DNA from: Dromiciops gliroides
Taxonomy: Eukaryota; Chordata; Mammalia; Microbiotheria; Microbiotheriidae
NCBI RefSeq assembly: GCF_019393635.1
Contig: NC_057864.1
Location: forward strand, 446,914,822-446,978,821
Length of the DNA: 64,000 nucleotides
Reading direction: 5' to 3'
Part shown: positions 49,176-61,400 of the stretch, piece by piece
Layout: each line of letters starts with the position of its first letter
How positions within the stretch are numbered: position 1 is the stretch's first letter
Made by a program: the position numbers and the translations under genes
Notes under the pieces: generated by a model
What the model saw: the letters and a program-made list of their open reading frames with translations, nothing else
Told to the model about the DNA's origin: nothing
Database searches by the model: none

Positions 49176-49639
49176 AGAGAAATCTGAAGGCCAGAATGGG
49201 AGGGTAGAGGGTGAGAGGAGGGTCACTAAGGTTGGGAAGAAGGGTGTGATAACAGTGACACTCCCAAAAGGGGATGAAAAGAGGACCAGTGAAGCATTTA
49301 AAGAAAATGCATAGAAATTAGTTCAGAAGGCAACATACCAATAAGAAACCTTTAAACAAGTCATGCTATATTGAATATATGGGTTTTTTTGCACCCCTCT
49401 TCAACTTTTAAAAAAGTCATATGTAATGAGATCCAGGATTTTCTCTACAACCCTTTTTCTGTTGTTGCTGTTGTTGTATATGAAAATGTTCATGTCTATT
49501 GGTGTTTGTCAAGTTTAAAATTTAAAAAAAAATTTAAAAAGAAAGCATTTAGGTAAAGAACAATGGAGGTAGAAACTAGAGTAAAACTGTCATTAGAGAG
49601 GAGTTTAGGAAATAAATGGAGAACTAGGAACAGAGGCAT

Positions 49640-50110
49640 AAGATAGTGATGACAGTGAATTCAATTATCCAGCTATCTATTGGGGCCTTCTTTGTAAAAA
49701 ACAGAGGGCTAATACTATCTGACTTGCTTTCTTAATGGTCCAAAATATGATTTACAGATGAGAAGCTGAGGCCCAGGGAGATCAGAGTGACTTGTCTCAA
49801 GTCACAGTTAGTGAATACCAGAAGCACTTAAATCTTAGTGAGCTACCTGAAGGTACTAGTTTTGCTGTTTGTAATCTGCCTCAGTGGAAAGAATTCCCAC
49901 ACTACTGAATCTTGGCATTGATACATCTTCAAGGGTACAAGTCAATTTTCTTCAACATTTACTAAGCACTTATTGCAAGACAGTGCTAGCTGCTGTTGGA
50001 TACAAAGATTGAAAAAGGAAAATAAGAGTGTCTTCCACAAGCTTGCAGGTTAATAAAGGAAATAAACGTACACGGATGAATATGATACCAGGAAGAATAG
50101 GATAAACACA
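49640..50110. repeat. MIR-like SINE (antisense) then dispersed repeat copy 5
   Basis: 49740-49830 'ttacagatgagaagctgagg'. 49945-50110 'catttactaagcacttattg' and 'gttggatacaaagattgaaa'. Confidence 0.5.
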
Positions 50111-50149
50111 AAAAGGAGATTAACATTATAAGAGCTTTAAAAAAGCTAT

Positions 50150-50935
50150 GGGAGAGGGCTATTGCCTAGTCCATTGTAATAGGCTTCTAATTGGTTTCCC
50201 TGCCTCAACTCCTCTTCACTCTAACCCTTCCTCAACAGGGTTGCCAAAATAATTTTCCTACAGTATATATCTGACCAGGTCACTTTCTCTCTCCACCTCC
50301 TCCACTCAATAAACTTCTGTTTGAAATTTGAAACTCTTCAAGCCTGGTCTTCCTTTCAGTATTCATACAAAAATGAGAAAATATCTTAAAGTACTCTGAA
50401 GCTTTACAATGTCACAAGAATATTATTGTTAGTACTTTAGTCTACTCGATGCATTCTAAGATCCAATTACCATATTGTACCATAATCAGTCCCTGTGGAT
50501 TTGTACTGGCTGTCCCCCACACCTGGAATGCTCCCCACCCCTCACCTCCACTTTTTGGAAGTGCCTGGCTTCTGTCAGAGCTCAGCTCAAATGCTCACTT
50601 CTGCAGAAGGGCTTCCACAACTCGCTCAGCTGCCAGAACCTTCCATCTACTCTGTATATATTTTGTATGTACTCTTTTCTTTACTTGTTTTCTTCCCCAT
50701 TAGAATATACATTCCTTGATGTCGGGACTTCTTTTGCCTTGGTACTACACAGCACTTGATACCTTCTTATGGACTGAAGGACTGGATTTGGGGTCAAATT
50801 CCAACTCTGACACTTAAGTGACTTTAATCATCTTACTTGGCTTCTTTGGGCACCAGCTGCCTCATCTGTAGAATTCAGAGGTTAGACTAAATGATCTCTA
50901 ACATCTCTTCCAGCTCTAATGCTACTATTCTAGGA
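50150..50935 (+). mobile_element. L2-type LINE segment followed by MIR-like SINE
   Basis: 50150-50770 L2 ('acacctggaatgctccccac', 'agctcagctcaaatgctcac', 'ttccccattagaatatacat'). 50790-50930 MIR-like tail ('actaaatgatctctaacatc'). Confidence 0.75.
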
Positions 50936-51196
50936 GAGGGGTGGGGGAAAAGGTCACGGAAAGCCTGTCAAAGAAGGTAGTCCTTGTTTGGGTTGGACCA
51001 TGAAAGGAGAGAAAGATTTCAACAACTGGAGACTAGTGGGTGTGTGAATGCATAGGGGAAAGAAGGATAGATAAACAGTAAACAGTACAGTTTAACTGGA
51101 ATGTAGTAAGTGTACAAAGGACGGTAGCAAAAAACAAAGTTGGAAAGGAATGTTGGAACCAGACTAGAACACCTAGTCAGTATTTTATCCTTCAAG

Positions 51197-51285
51197 GAGG
51201 GAGCAGCCAGGTGGCACAGTGGATAAAGCACCGGCCTTGGATTCAGGAGGACCTGAGTTCAAATGCAGACTCAGACACAATGTTC
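51197..51285 (+). mobile_element. tRNA-derived CORE-SINE, 3'-truncated
   Basis: Head 'ggagcagccaggtggcacag' to 'gcagactcagacacaatg', then unrelated DNA. Confidence 0.85.
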
Positions 51286-52106
51286 CAATCAGGAACATTA
51301 GGTGACTTCGGACTATGCAAAACGTATTTATGAGGCAAGACCAAGAAGTCAAAAGGGCGCATTTATATTCTTCTGGTATAACTCGAGCTCCTAGAGATCA
51401 GAGATCTGTTTTCTATGTTTATATCACTGGCACCCAGCTGTGCCTCTCACATAGCAAGTGCTCAAGAAATGATTGGGTGGAAGCTATTATAATAACCTAA
51501 GGAAAAGACTGAAATAGGATGGTGGCAGTGGCCAGAAAGACCATCACGAACAGCCTATTTCACCTCCAACGAATGGAGATAGATTGAACAAGATCAGGGG
51601 ACACGACCTGGAGTCGAGGGCCCAGAGTTCGGATTCTGACCCTTCTACTTATCACCTCAACAGGCCAGGAGGGGGCAGTTTTCTCCTGCTCTAGTCGATT
51701 TCTAAGGTTCCTCCCCCCTCCCCCTGACGCTAAATCTAGGTTCCTGGGAAGGGGGTGAGAAAGCACGAGTGGCCTTTTAAATCATTAACTCCACGGCCTT
51801 CCCGTAGCCCACGGAGGCAGTTCTCCCGGCCCGAGGCCCTTCCCGTGATCCAGGAAGCGGCTCCACATCGGGCCCAGGGTCGGAGCCGGGGGAACTTGTC
51901 AGCTCAGCATCCCGAGCCCGGGCCCACCCTGTCTCCCGCGGCCACAGCGCTGGACGCATCGGCCGCCAGAACTCTTGCCCTCCCCCGGCGTCTCTGACAC
52001 GGCCCCTGTCACCCTCCTGGGTGGGGGCTCGACCCTCCACGAGCCGCGGGCAGGGAAGCGCCGCGTCAGTCACACGACCGTCCTCCCTCCCGGCCCCGGC
52101 TCTCAC

Positions 52107-52290
52107 CGCGTTTCCGCTTCTCCATTCGGACAGTGGGAGTGGGGCTACGGGCTAGGTCTGGGTCAGGCTCCGGAACGCGTGCGGCTGCGCCGCATCCCCA
52201 GACCCCGCTCGCCCAAGAGCAGCAAAAAGGGACAGAGCCCCAACAACAGACAGTGACTAGAGGCGAGAGTCCCGAGACACCAACTTCCGC
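52107..52290 (-). other. GDAP2: GDAP2 non-coding first exon (inferred; 5' end approximate)
   Basis: In the CpG island, the minus strand has a good donor (gcg|gtgaga) with its exon end at 52107, pointing to the 5'UTR acceptor at 46960. The 5' boundary is a guess placed below the CCAAT and ETS motifs. No transcript evidence is available here. Confidence 0.5.
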
Positions 52291-52399
52291 TCTGTGCCGC
52301 GCGGACCAATCGGCGCACCGCGCTCTGCGTCACTTCCTGCTGGACTCGCGGAGGGGGCCGGGTCTGGCGGAAGCGGGGCCGGAAGGGGTGGGACGAGCT

Positions 52400-52529
52400 G
52401 TATAGCAAGCCTCCTGGTAACCCGCGTGGAGCTGGCCCGGAGTATTCGGCCTTGGTAAACCCCGGCTCCCGGGACGCCCGGGGAGTCTCCTGCTTCTTCT
52501 TGGTGTATCCTGGCGGGAGGCGCGGGTAG
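52400..52529 (+). other. WDR3: WDR3 non-coding first exon (inferred; 5' end approximate)
   Basis: The strong donor tag|gtgagt at 52530 in the CpG island pairs in position with the 5'UTR acceptor at 55266. The 5' end is uncertain by roughly 100 nt. Confidence 0.5.
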
Positions 52530-52685
52530 GTGAGTGGATTCTACTCCGCGGGTTACGGTTTGGGGCAGTCTGGGTCATTTCTCTTCCAATACCTCCCCCG
52601 CCCCGGCCGCCCTTGTGGCCCCTGGGGAGGCCGCGTGTGAGCCGGTCGCCACCGGTGCTCACAAGCTGGCGGCACCTCGCTGTCA

Positions 52686-52700
52686 CCCCCCCCCCCCCCG
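52686..52700. repeat. Poly-C run in the CpG island
   Basis: About 15 consecutive C on the plus strand just inside WDR3 intron 1. Confidence 0.9.
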
Positions 52701-53059
52701 CGCCTTCCGGAAGCTTAGGAATACCCGGAGCTCGAGCGGTCCGGGGCCCATCCGAGGTGATGAGATGGTTATTGATCACCTGCACCACATCACTCCTATG
52801 CCTCCTGGGCTCGGGGAGCAGAAAGCATTGCCCTGGCGGGGGACCGCCTTCCGCTGATGGGGTCTGTGCCCCTAGCCCAGCCCAGCTCACTGCCAAGTGA
52901 TGCATTCCCAGCCGGTCGGCCCTTAGGTGGTGAATTATTCGGTCATGTTAACTCCCCAGAGGGTCATTGTGCTTTCTTTGCTCTAAGAGGATACTGACTT
53001 TTTAAGAGCCGGGTCACCTCGATTAGGTACTTAATGTTACCTTGAAATGTGGTTTAAAT

Positions 53060-53215
53060 ATGTCTTATATTGTTTCACAGGATCCTCGAGGCAGCCAATA
53101 TTAGTTTTATCACCCCATTTTACGTAAGAGCAAACTGAGGCTCATAAAGGTTAAGGGGACTAGGCCATGGACACACAGCTAGTATTTGCCATAGGATCTT
53201 AGATGTGGAGCTTGA
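53060..53215 (-). mobile_element. MIR-like SINE (antisense, worn)
   Basis: 'catttt acgtaagagcaaa' then 'ctgaggctcataaaggttaa'. Confidence 0.55.
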
Positions 53216-53284
53216 AGGGATTTCAGAAGCCAACTTCTTCATTTATTACTGTCATTCTTATTGTTAGTTTTTATGTTTAAATTA

Positions 53285-53998
53285 TTGTTATTTTGTTTTA
53301 TTCGAGTCAGTATTTTTTAATTAATCACATCCAATACCCCCCTCATTGATCAATTAAAAAAAAAAAAGCAGACATCCCTCAGAATGTATCTAAATAGTTC
53401 AGCAAGACAAATTTCCCATGTTAACCATGTCCCAAAATCTATGTCTGCGTTTTAAGTTCACCTTTCTGTCAAAGGGTGAGTGGTCTGTTTCATCTTCAAT
53501 TTTTTTTTGCGGGGGGGTGCATGATTTATGATTGCATTGATTAGAATTCTCATCTCTTTCCAAGTTGTTTTCCTCTGTGACATTATCATCATATAGATTT
53601 TTCTATTTCTATTCACTTTGCTTTGCTTCACTTCATAAAGTCCTTCCCACTTCCCTCTGAAAATGTTCATTTGATCATTTCTTATGGTACTGTAATATTC
53701 CTCTAGATGTATAGATCACTATATATTTAGCCATTCTCCGATGGGCACTTTCACCTAGTTTTCAATTTTGGACCATTACTAAAAGAGTTGCTATAAATAT
53801 TTTTATATACATAGATCCTTTTCCTCTTATTTTTTTATAGTGGTATAGATGGGTCAAAAGGTTTGTACACTTTGGTAACTTTCTAAGCAAGTTGCTCCAA
53901 GTTGCTTTAATTGGCATTTTTCTAATTATTAGCAATTTAGACAATTTTTTCTCAATGATTGATGATAGTTTGGATTTCTTCCTTTGAAAACTGTTCTT
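53285..53998 (-). mobile_element. L1 3' end (antisense)
   Basis: Antisense 3' UTR then ORF2 end ('tttagccattctccgatggg', 'gagttgctataaatattttt', 'ggtatagatgggtcaaaagg'), the same order as 5400-6340. Confidence 0.75.
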
Positions 53999-54155
53999 GG
54001 GGCAGCTAGATGGCACAGTGGATAAAGCACCAGCCTTGGATTCAGGAGGACCTGAGTTCGGTCCGGCCTCAGACACTTGACACTTACTGGTTGTGTGACC
54101 TTGGGCAAGTCACTTAAAACCCTCATTGCTTTACCAAAAAGAAAAGAAAATTAAA
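53999..54155 (+). mobile_element. tRNA-derived CORE-SINE (sense)
   Basis: 'ggggcagctagatggcacag' to A-tail. It directly abuts the L1 fragment on its left. Confidence 0.92.
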
Positions 54156-54289
54156 AAAAGAGAAGTAACTGAGGTAAAATTACATCGGTTAATTGGAGGT
54201 ATTTTATGGATGGCCTTTAAAGACAGGCAGAGATTTTGGAGTTGAAAGCTTACAGTCATAGAATGTTTATATATGTGGGCATTCTGGGA

Positions 54290-54870
54290 TGAAAGTAACA
54301 TTTAAGGAGTATTATTACTTAGGACTGTTGGATTGGAGCAGGAAGAACCTAGAATCAGGGAAGCCAACCAGGAGACTATTGTTAATCTAGCATGAGAGAG
54401 TTAGTAATAGTAATAAAGAAAAGACTGGGTACAAAAGATGGCAGTGTAGTCTTGTTTGAACTCCTCCCTAAGTTTCAATCCTTATTGAATAAATTCCTAG
54501 AAGGAAGTTGAAGGGAGAGAAGAGAAATGATGAAAGGACTGAATTTTCAAGAACTCCAGTGGCAGAGATGAGGTTCAAACCCAGGGCATGAATTGGATCC
54601 AGGAAACAAGAGAATGGGAAGAGCTAAAAAATGACTAAGGTTTTGAGCCTGAGTGATTGGGAGAATAATGAGAAAGATGAGGTTTTAAGGAACAGATGAT
54701 TAGTTTGACTTTGAACATCCTGAGTTGGAGGTAACAATGAGGATCCAGTAGTGATGACTAAAGAAATGTATGTAGGTGGAGAAATTGGCCCTGGAGAGAA
54801 ATGTGAAGAGACACATGCAAACTGGTGATAGTTAAACCATGGGAATGGTTTATTACCATTGCAACTACCA
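54290..54870 (+). repeat. Ancient dispersed repeat, 3' part
   Basis: A G/A-rich non-coding block ('agccaaccaggagactattg', 'gaggtaacaatgaggatcca', 'gatagttaaaccatgggaat'). It looks like the downstream part of the family at 26890-27650 and 50940-51190. Confidence 0.4.
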
Positions 54871-55299
54871 AAGGAGAGAAATGGAAAAGTGTTCAGAAAT
54901 GAATCTTGAATGGAATAAATAAAAAGGAGAAATTCAGCACAATTGATGGCGAAATGGGCAGAAGTCTGGCTAATTGTTCAGCTGTGTTGAGACACCTGAA
55001 TGTCACAGATCAACTTAATCAATCGAGGTGCGCTAGACATAATGTAACAGGTTTGGAGTTAGAGGAACATTAGTCAAGAGTGGATAGAAAATGAAGGCCA
55101 AAGGTTGGTAATACATGTGTTAAAAGAAGTCATTTAGTATAAGAATTTTTAAAAATGAACAAACAAGCACATTGTTTCCATGTGGGTACTCAGTAGCTAT
55201 CTGACAGCACAGGGGATCCAAAAGAATTGAATCGTTCATTCATTTTTATTGTTTATTTTCTTACAGGTAGTTGGTTCCTGTAGAATTAGATGGTGCGCC

Positions 55300-55470
55300 A
55301 TGGGGCTCACCAAGCAGTACCTGCGTTATGCTGCCAGTGCTGTCTTTGGCTTGATTGGCAGCCAGAAGGGCAACATTGTTTTTGTAACTCTGCGTGGTGA
55401 GAAGGGGCGCTATGTGGCAGTGCCAGCCTGTGAGCACGTCTTCATCTGGGATATACGGAAAGGGGAGAAG
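55300..55470 (+). CDS. WDR3: WDR3 coding exon 1 (with 33 nt of 5'UTR from 55267)
   Basis: Acceptor cttacag at 55266; ATG at 55300 in a good Kozak context (gcgccATGG). Translation [20 protein letters not shown], then [20 protein letters not shown] and [17 protein letters not shown]; donor gtaaag, phase 0. An upstream in-frame ATG at 55249 lies in the intron and is not used. Confidence 0.97.
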
Positions 55471-58400
55471 GTAAAGGAGTCTTCCACTAGTAATCTCGGA
55501 TTTATTTTGGGAGATGAGAGAGATTCCAAGTTGTCTGTGACTACACCCATGCTCCCGTAACGGGGAATAGACATCAGGTCCAAAGCATGGGTGCTAGCAT
55601 TACCACAATCCCAGAGACTCCTTCCCAATATCTTTAGGGTGCCTAGAAGGAATTAATTTGCTGATCTTTTGCTATTTCTCACAACTCTGTTTTTGCACCC
55701 TCTGTCTAATCATAGCCTTAGCTTTCCAGTTCTTACAGCTTATCAGCAAATTGCAGAATAAAAATTAAAATGTTTTCTTATGTTGAGGAGGAGAGAGAAT
55801 TAAAGGATTTAAAGCTAGAAAAAGCCTGGGAGAAATCTTTTAGTTTGATTCCTCTTTTAACAATAAGAAAAATGAGACCCAGAGAGAGGAACACATGCTA
55901 GAATAAGGAATAAGCAGATTGGCTGCCTCCGCCATCCTCCATCATTCCCCAGTTACATGCCTGATATGTCCTGAGAAACAAATTCCCTTACAGACAGAAT
56001 TTGGGAATAATTCTGATGCCCTGAAAAATGGTTCTGAAAATAGTATATGTTGTACTTTTAACCCTTTAAGTTCCAAAATCAAAATTATGTAGGTAACATT
56101 TGCATGAAGTAGAAGTTAGATGGTTCATTACTCATGCCTAGCAGACTTTAAGGTGTTTTGATAAGTCACCTTATTATTTTTGTGCCTTCATTTCACTTGA
56201 CCAATGGGACTAATAATTCCTGCCTCAGAAGACTCAGCATATAATTACTATTTATAAACATGATTTGAAGAACTGATGTTATTGACATAAAGTGTACAAA
56301 TATCTTCCCACCTTTGCTAAAAAGGAAAGCTTAGCTCCTGCACAGCTCACGTTTCAGTGTTCTTGTTCTTTATTTTTTGTGATTTCAGATTCTTATTCTT
56401 CAGGGACTTAAACATGAAGTTACCTGTTTATGTCCCTCACCAGATGGGTTGCACTTATCTGTGGGCTATGAGGATGGGTCTATCCGCATCTTCAGTCTTC
56501 TGAGTGGTGAAGGGAATGTGACCTTCAATGGACATAAAGCAGCTGTCACTGCCCTGAATTATGATCAACTGGGGGGCAGACTAGTATCTGGCTCCAAGGT
56601 AGGAATGAATTGTAGGAATTGTGAGGGAAATGACTGGGCATGTACTGAGACTTCGATAAAATAAGGATAGGGTAATACTATTCAAACAGATTTTTTTTAT
56701 AAGAGTTTTTGTGAGAGATTTTAGATGACTCTCAGTGGTATGAAACTATAGTTGCCTGGGGTGGGATTTGGAGATGAGTTTCCCAGAGCCATTCTGCTTC
56801 TTTTGATGCTTTTGAACCTTCCAAGGTGGCTTCTTTGCAAAGAATTTAAAAAGCAGGGTAGATAAGAACAACAGTGAAGCTATGGCTGGTCTCTTGCTGA
56901 ATGCTTGATCTTATTTTTGCCTCATCAAGGACACTGATGTTATTGTGTGGGATGTGATCAATGAGAGTGGCCTCTACCGTCTGAAGGGACATAAAGATGC
57001 CATCACACAGACATTGTTCCTACGAGAAAAAAACCTGCTGATTACCAGGTAAAGATGCAATGGTTAACTTTTTAGGTCTTCCTCATGTCACTTCTTTCAC
57101 AGAGACTGCTCAGGAATGAATGAATGAGTGAATGAATGAATACAATTATTGACTAACACTGTGAAAACAAGAGGACTTAATTATCAAGAATGCAAGTAGA
57201 AAAATGAGACAAAAGAGTTCTTGCTCCAAAGGGCTCACATTCTTATAGGACAAATATGTATAGAAGGGTTCAGCTACACTGCAAATGGAAAGGTCCTTAG
57301 GGTGTAATGGCAAATTACATGGTAATGTATCTTCTTTAGTATCATCCCCCCCCCAAAAAAAAAGCTGTTTTTAAAATTTTGATCCTAAATAGCAGAAAGC
57401 ATTACAGCAAAACAGAACAAAGATGTTTTATGAAACCGTGAACCTTCATGTATTACAGCTTGCCTATGTGTGTATGTATGTATGTACATATATACGTATA
57501 TGTATATGTTCTATATGTTACTCTCAAAACTTTCTTGCTAGTATGTTCTTCCTTCTGTACTTTCTTCTCTTTTGTACATTTAAAAAATACTGGGGGGCAG
57601 CTAGGTGGTACAGTAGATAAAGTACTGGCCCTGAATTCAGGTGGGCCTGAGTTCAAATCCAGCTTCAAACACTTGACACTTACTAGCTGTGTGACCTGGG
57701 CAAGTCACTTAACCCTCGTTGCCCTGCAAAAACCAACAACACCCTCCCCCCCCAAAAGAAAACAACAACAAAACAAAACGAGAAATCATACTGGCTCTCT
57801 TTTTAAGGGCATTGTTATTGCTGACATGTCTTTTCTCCCTGCCCCATTTCCCAGTTAAAAACTGAGAAAAATGAAGAAGTGAAGAACCCTGTTGTAACAA
57901 ATAAGTATAGGCCAAGAAAAGGAATCCATGCAGTGGCCAAAAGTGTATGACTCTGCACCTTGTATCCATTGCCTTTCTGTCAGGAGGTGGATAAAGGTCC
58001 TTTGGGAGACATGTTTGGTCATTGCATGATCAGAATTCGTAAGTCTTCAGTTTTTTTCCTTTACAGTGTTGCTGACTTGGTATAAATTTGCCACCTGGTT
58101 CTGCTCATTTCTCCCTTCACACAGCCCAGTATTCCCTTTCATTTCTTGGTGCTCAGTAATAGTCTGTTACTTTGTAGTTGTTTTTCTTTTTTGAAACAGT
58201 CCTTTTAATTTCTCCCAGTATATTAGTGGTGCTATATGTGGCGGCCACTGCCTTTTCAGAGTGTCTTTATTTATTTGAAACATTTTGAATTTTGAGTTCC
58301 AAATTCTCTTCCTCCCATCCACTGAGAAGGCAAGCAAAGTTAAATCAATTAATTATACACGTGGAATCATGCAAAATATTTCCGTAGTAGACATACATTT

Positions 58401-61400
58401 ACATTAAAAAAATAAAGGAAATTATACTTCAGGTTACACTCAGAGTTCATCAGTTCTCTGGAGGCAGATAGCAGTTTTTCATCATGAGTCATTTGGAATT
58501 GTTTTGGATTGTTATATTGATCAGAGTTGCCAAGTCATTCACAGTTGATCATTATTACAACATTGCTGTCACAGTGATCACCTGATTCTTCTCACCTCAC
58601 TTTATATCAGTCCATATAAGTCTTGTGTTTTTTCTGGAACCACCCCCTCCTCATTTCTTATAACACAATTATATCCCATCATATCATGTACCACAACTTG
58701 TTCAGCCATTCACCAATTGATGGGCATCCCCTCGATTTCCAATTTCTACCACAACAAAAAGAGCTGCTATAGATATTTTTGTTCATATAGCCTATTACCC
58801 TCTTATACCACAGTTTGTTAAGCCATTTCTTAGTTATCTAAGAGGCAATAAAGTTATTCCCCTAGATTCTAATAGTTTTTTTCTTTTTTTCTCCTTTTAA
58901 TTCCCCTTTTAGGATAAGAGAATTTGTTTGGCTTACAAACTTTTCCTCCCTGATATTCTCCCTCTTGGGCAGCTAGTTGGTACAGTAGATAGAGCACTGG
59001 CCCTGAAGAAGTTGGGAGGACCTGAGTTCAAATCTCACGTTACTAGCTGTGTGACCCTGGGCAAGTCACTTAACCCCAATTGTCTTAAACATCCAGTTGT
59101 CTTGATGTATATCTTGCCACTGAACCCAGATGGTTCTGGAGGAGACAGTAAGGTTGGTGATCTTGCACAGCACTCCCTCACTTAAATCCACTTCAGTGCA
59201 AGTCATGACATCACCCTGATGTCATAGTCTTCTTTGAGAATGAAGGACAAACAACAACAATAACAATTCTCCCTCTTAAGCCCCACCTCAACATCTAAAC
59301 TTGTTTACCTATTGAGTTTGATGTATTTCTAGTCCTACATGTGTGTGTTCAACCCTCCTTAGTCCTTTTCAAATAAGAGGATCATCTGATGCCCAATTCC
59401 CCTTTCCTTCTTTGTATAGTCTTTTTCTCTTCCACGTTGATTACAAGAAGTAGCAAGTTCTACCTCCTCCTGCCTCCTTTCTACACTAGTGTGTTCCTTT
59501 TAACCTTACTTTTCCTTCTTCACATCCTCAGAACAGGACCTATGCTTTTCTTCTTTCACTCATTTCATTCCTCTTTAAGGACACTAAGGATCTGAAGGAA
59601 CAATTGTTTCTTCTTCCTCTATTAGAGTGCTAGTATTGCACCATTCTACTGTTCCTTCTCATTCAAGTTCACCTTTCTAAGTTTCTCTGAACTTGTGTTT
59701 GTATTTCAGAGTTCCTGCTGAGCTCTCGTCTTTTCATCAAAAATGCTTGAATGTCCTTTATTCCATTACAAGCCCACTTTTCCCCCCCATGTAGTATTAT
59801 ACTCACAGCTTTGCAGGGCAAGTTAGATTATGAGTCTTTTTCTTTGGCCTTTTAGAATAAGGTATTCCAAGATTTCCTTTTTATTTATAGAAGAAGCTTC
59901 TAGGTCTTGTTCTTCCTCTTTCCTCTAGTATAGATTTATTTTTAAAAAGACCCTCCTTTTCCCATGTCTTCTTCCATAGCTTCAGATGATTTTGAATTTT
60001 AGATTCCTAATCCCATTACTCGACTATACCAGGGCTACTGTAGGTTGAGTCTTTGTAAAACAATAGCTGAGTCAACTGATTTTCCACTTAGCATACCATT
60101 GTTCCATAAACAATCTTTCTGTTTTAACTTTCAGTGGCAAAGACACTGTGGTGAAATGGTGGGACCTTGATACACAGCATTGCTTCAAAACAATGGTTGG
60201 CCACCGAACTGAGGTAACTGAAGTGTGAAGACAGGTCATTTGGCCGTAGGGGAAGGGTAGCTTGTATTAGATGGGGTCTGTAACCCTTGTGTCATTTGTC
60301 ACGTGCTCTTTTTGTACTAAGTAAATCATCATAAAAGCAGGGTTCATATCCTTGGTATCTGTGTCCCCTCCCCAGGGCCTCCCCCTAAGGTGGGTTTGGT
60401 AAAGGTTGGTCAAAGAAATGGAGAAAAAAGCAGTTGGGTCTTGGGAGCTGTTACCTCATTGTCATCATCACGGCTCCTGGGGGAAATCTGGAAGCTGAGC
60501 AGAAGCATTGACTGAGCACTTCTGCTGTGTGTTGTGAGGGTGCAAAGAAAAAACATTTATTACGATTGGTTCTTATCTACAAGGAATAATTTTAGGAATG
60601 AAACCCGAGAGAATTGTTTTCCACCCACTTACTCAGAATTAGGTAGTTGTAGCATTCCTACCCCTAGGTTGTTTTCCTTTCCTTTCTCAAGGAGTTCAGC
60701 CCCTGGCTCACTTGTCTTATCTTCTTCCCCAACTCCTGCTCTTATTCAGGCAGATTTTGACCCCTCAACTCCCTAACTTCCCATTTCCTTGGGCTCCTTA
60801 CATCCCATGGCCTGTGTTTTTACTTTGCCTCAGCCACATGGGCTGATTACACACTAGATCTTGCTATTCCCTTTCCAGTATTCTACTTCCCCAATTAGAA
60901 ACAGACATTAACCTCTCTGACCCCATCTGGCCCTGACAAAGCTGTCTCTACAAAGATCACAGGCTACTGGAATGGAATATCTTAGAAGGCATGAAATCCA
61001 CCTGCCACGTTTTGTGGACTAAGCCGTTTAAGCCCCCAGAGCTGTGGCCTGGCCCGGGCCACACACGGCTCCTGAACGGCAGAGCCAGGAGCAGAGGGCT
61101 CCCAATGATTCTCTTCAAAGTTACTTTCATTCTCCTCTAGAGAGGAGGAAATTTACCTTCAGCTGTGTTCGGAAAGGACTCCTATCCAGAGCACAAAAAC
61201 CCCCAAGAAAATTCACTGTGAAATAACCATACCAGTATATTGAGATATTGGAACAAATAGAACTTCTAAAAGTTACACTTTTTGTGTCTCCTGTTTCTTT
61301 CAGGTTTGGGGACTGGCTCTAGTGTCTGAAGAAAAACGTCTCATCACCGGAGCTGCAGACAGTGAGCTGAGGGCTTGGGACATCTCTTACATCGAGGAGG

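Larger units (their letters stand above)
51780..52780. promoter_or_regulatory. CpG-island bidirectional promoter of GDAP2 and WDR3
   Basis: About 1 kb of strikingly GC-rich, CpG-dense DNA in an otherwise AT-rich window, sitting between the two divergent genes. No TATA box is evident. Visible motifs: ETS-type sites at 52283-52289 (acttccg), 52332-52338 (acttcct) and 52379-52385 (ccggaag), a CCAAT box at 52305-52310 and a CRE-like tgcgtcac at 52326-52333. This set is typical of housekeeping bidirectional promoters. It also contains both inferred non-coding first exons. Confidence 0.85.

Noticed and set aside
52330..52905. 191-codon minus-strand ORF, and overlapping plus-strand ORFs, in the CpG island
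   Set aside because: Stop codons are rare in GC-rich DNA. The ORFs overlap each other in several frames, are low-complexity Arg/Pro/Gly and coincide with the promoter and first exons.
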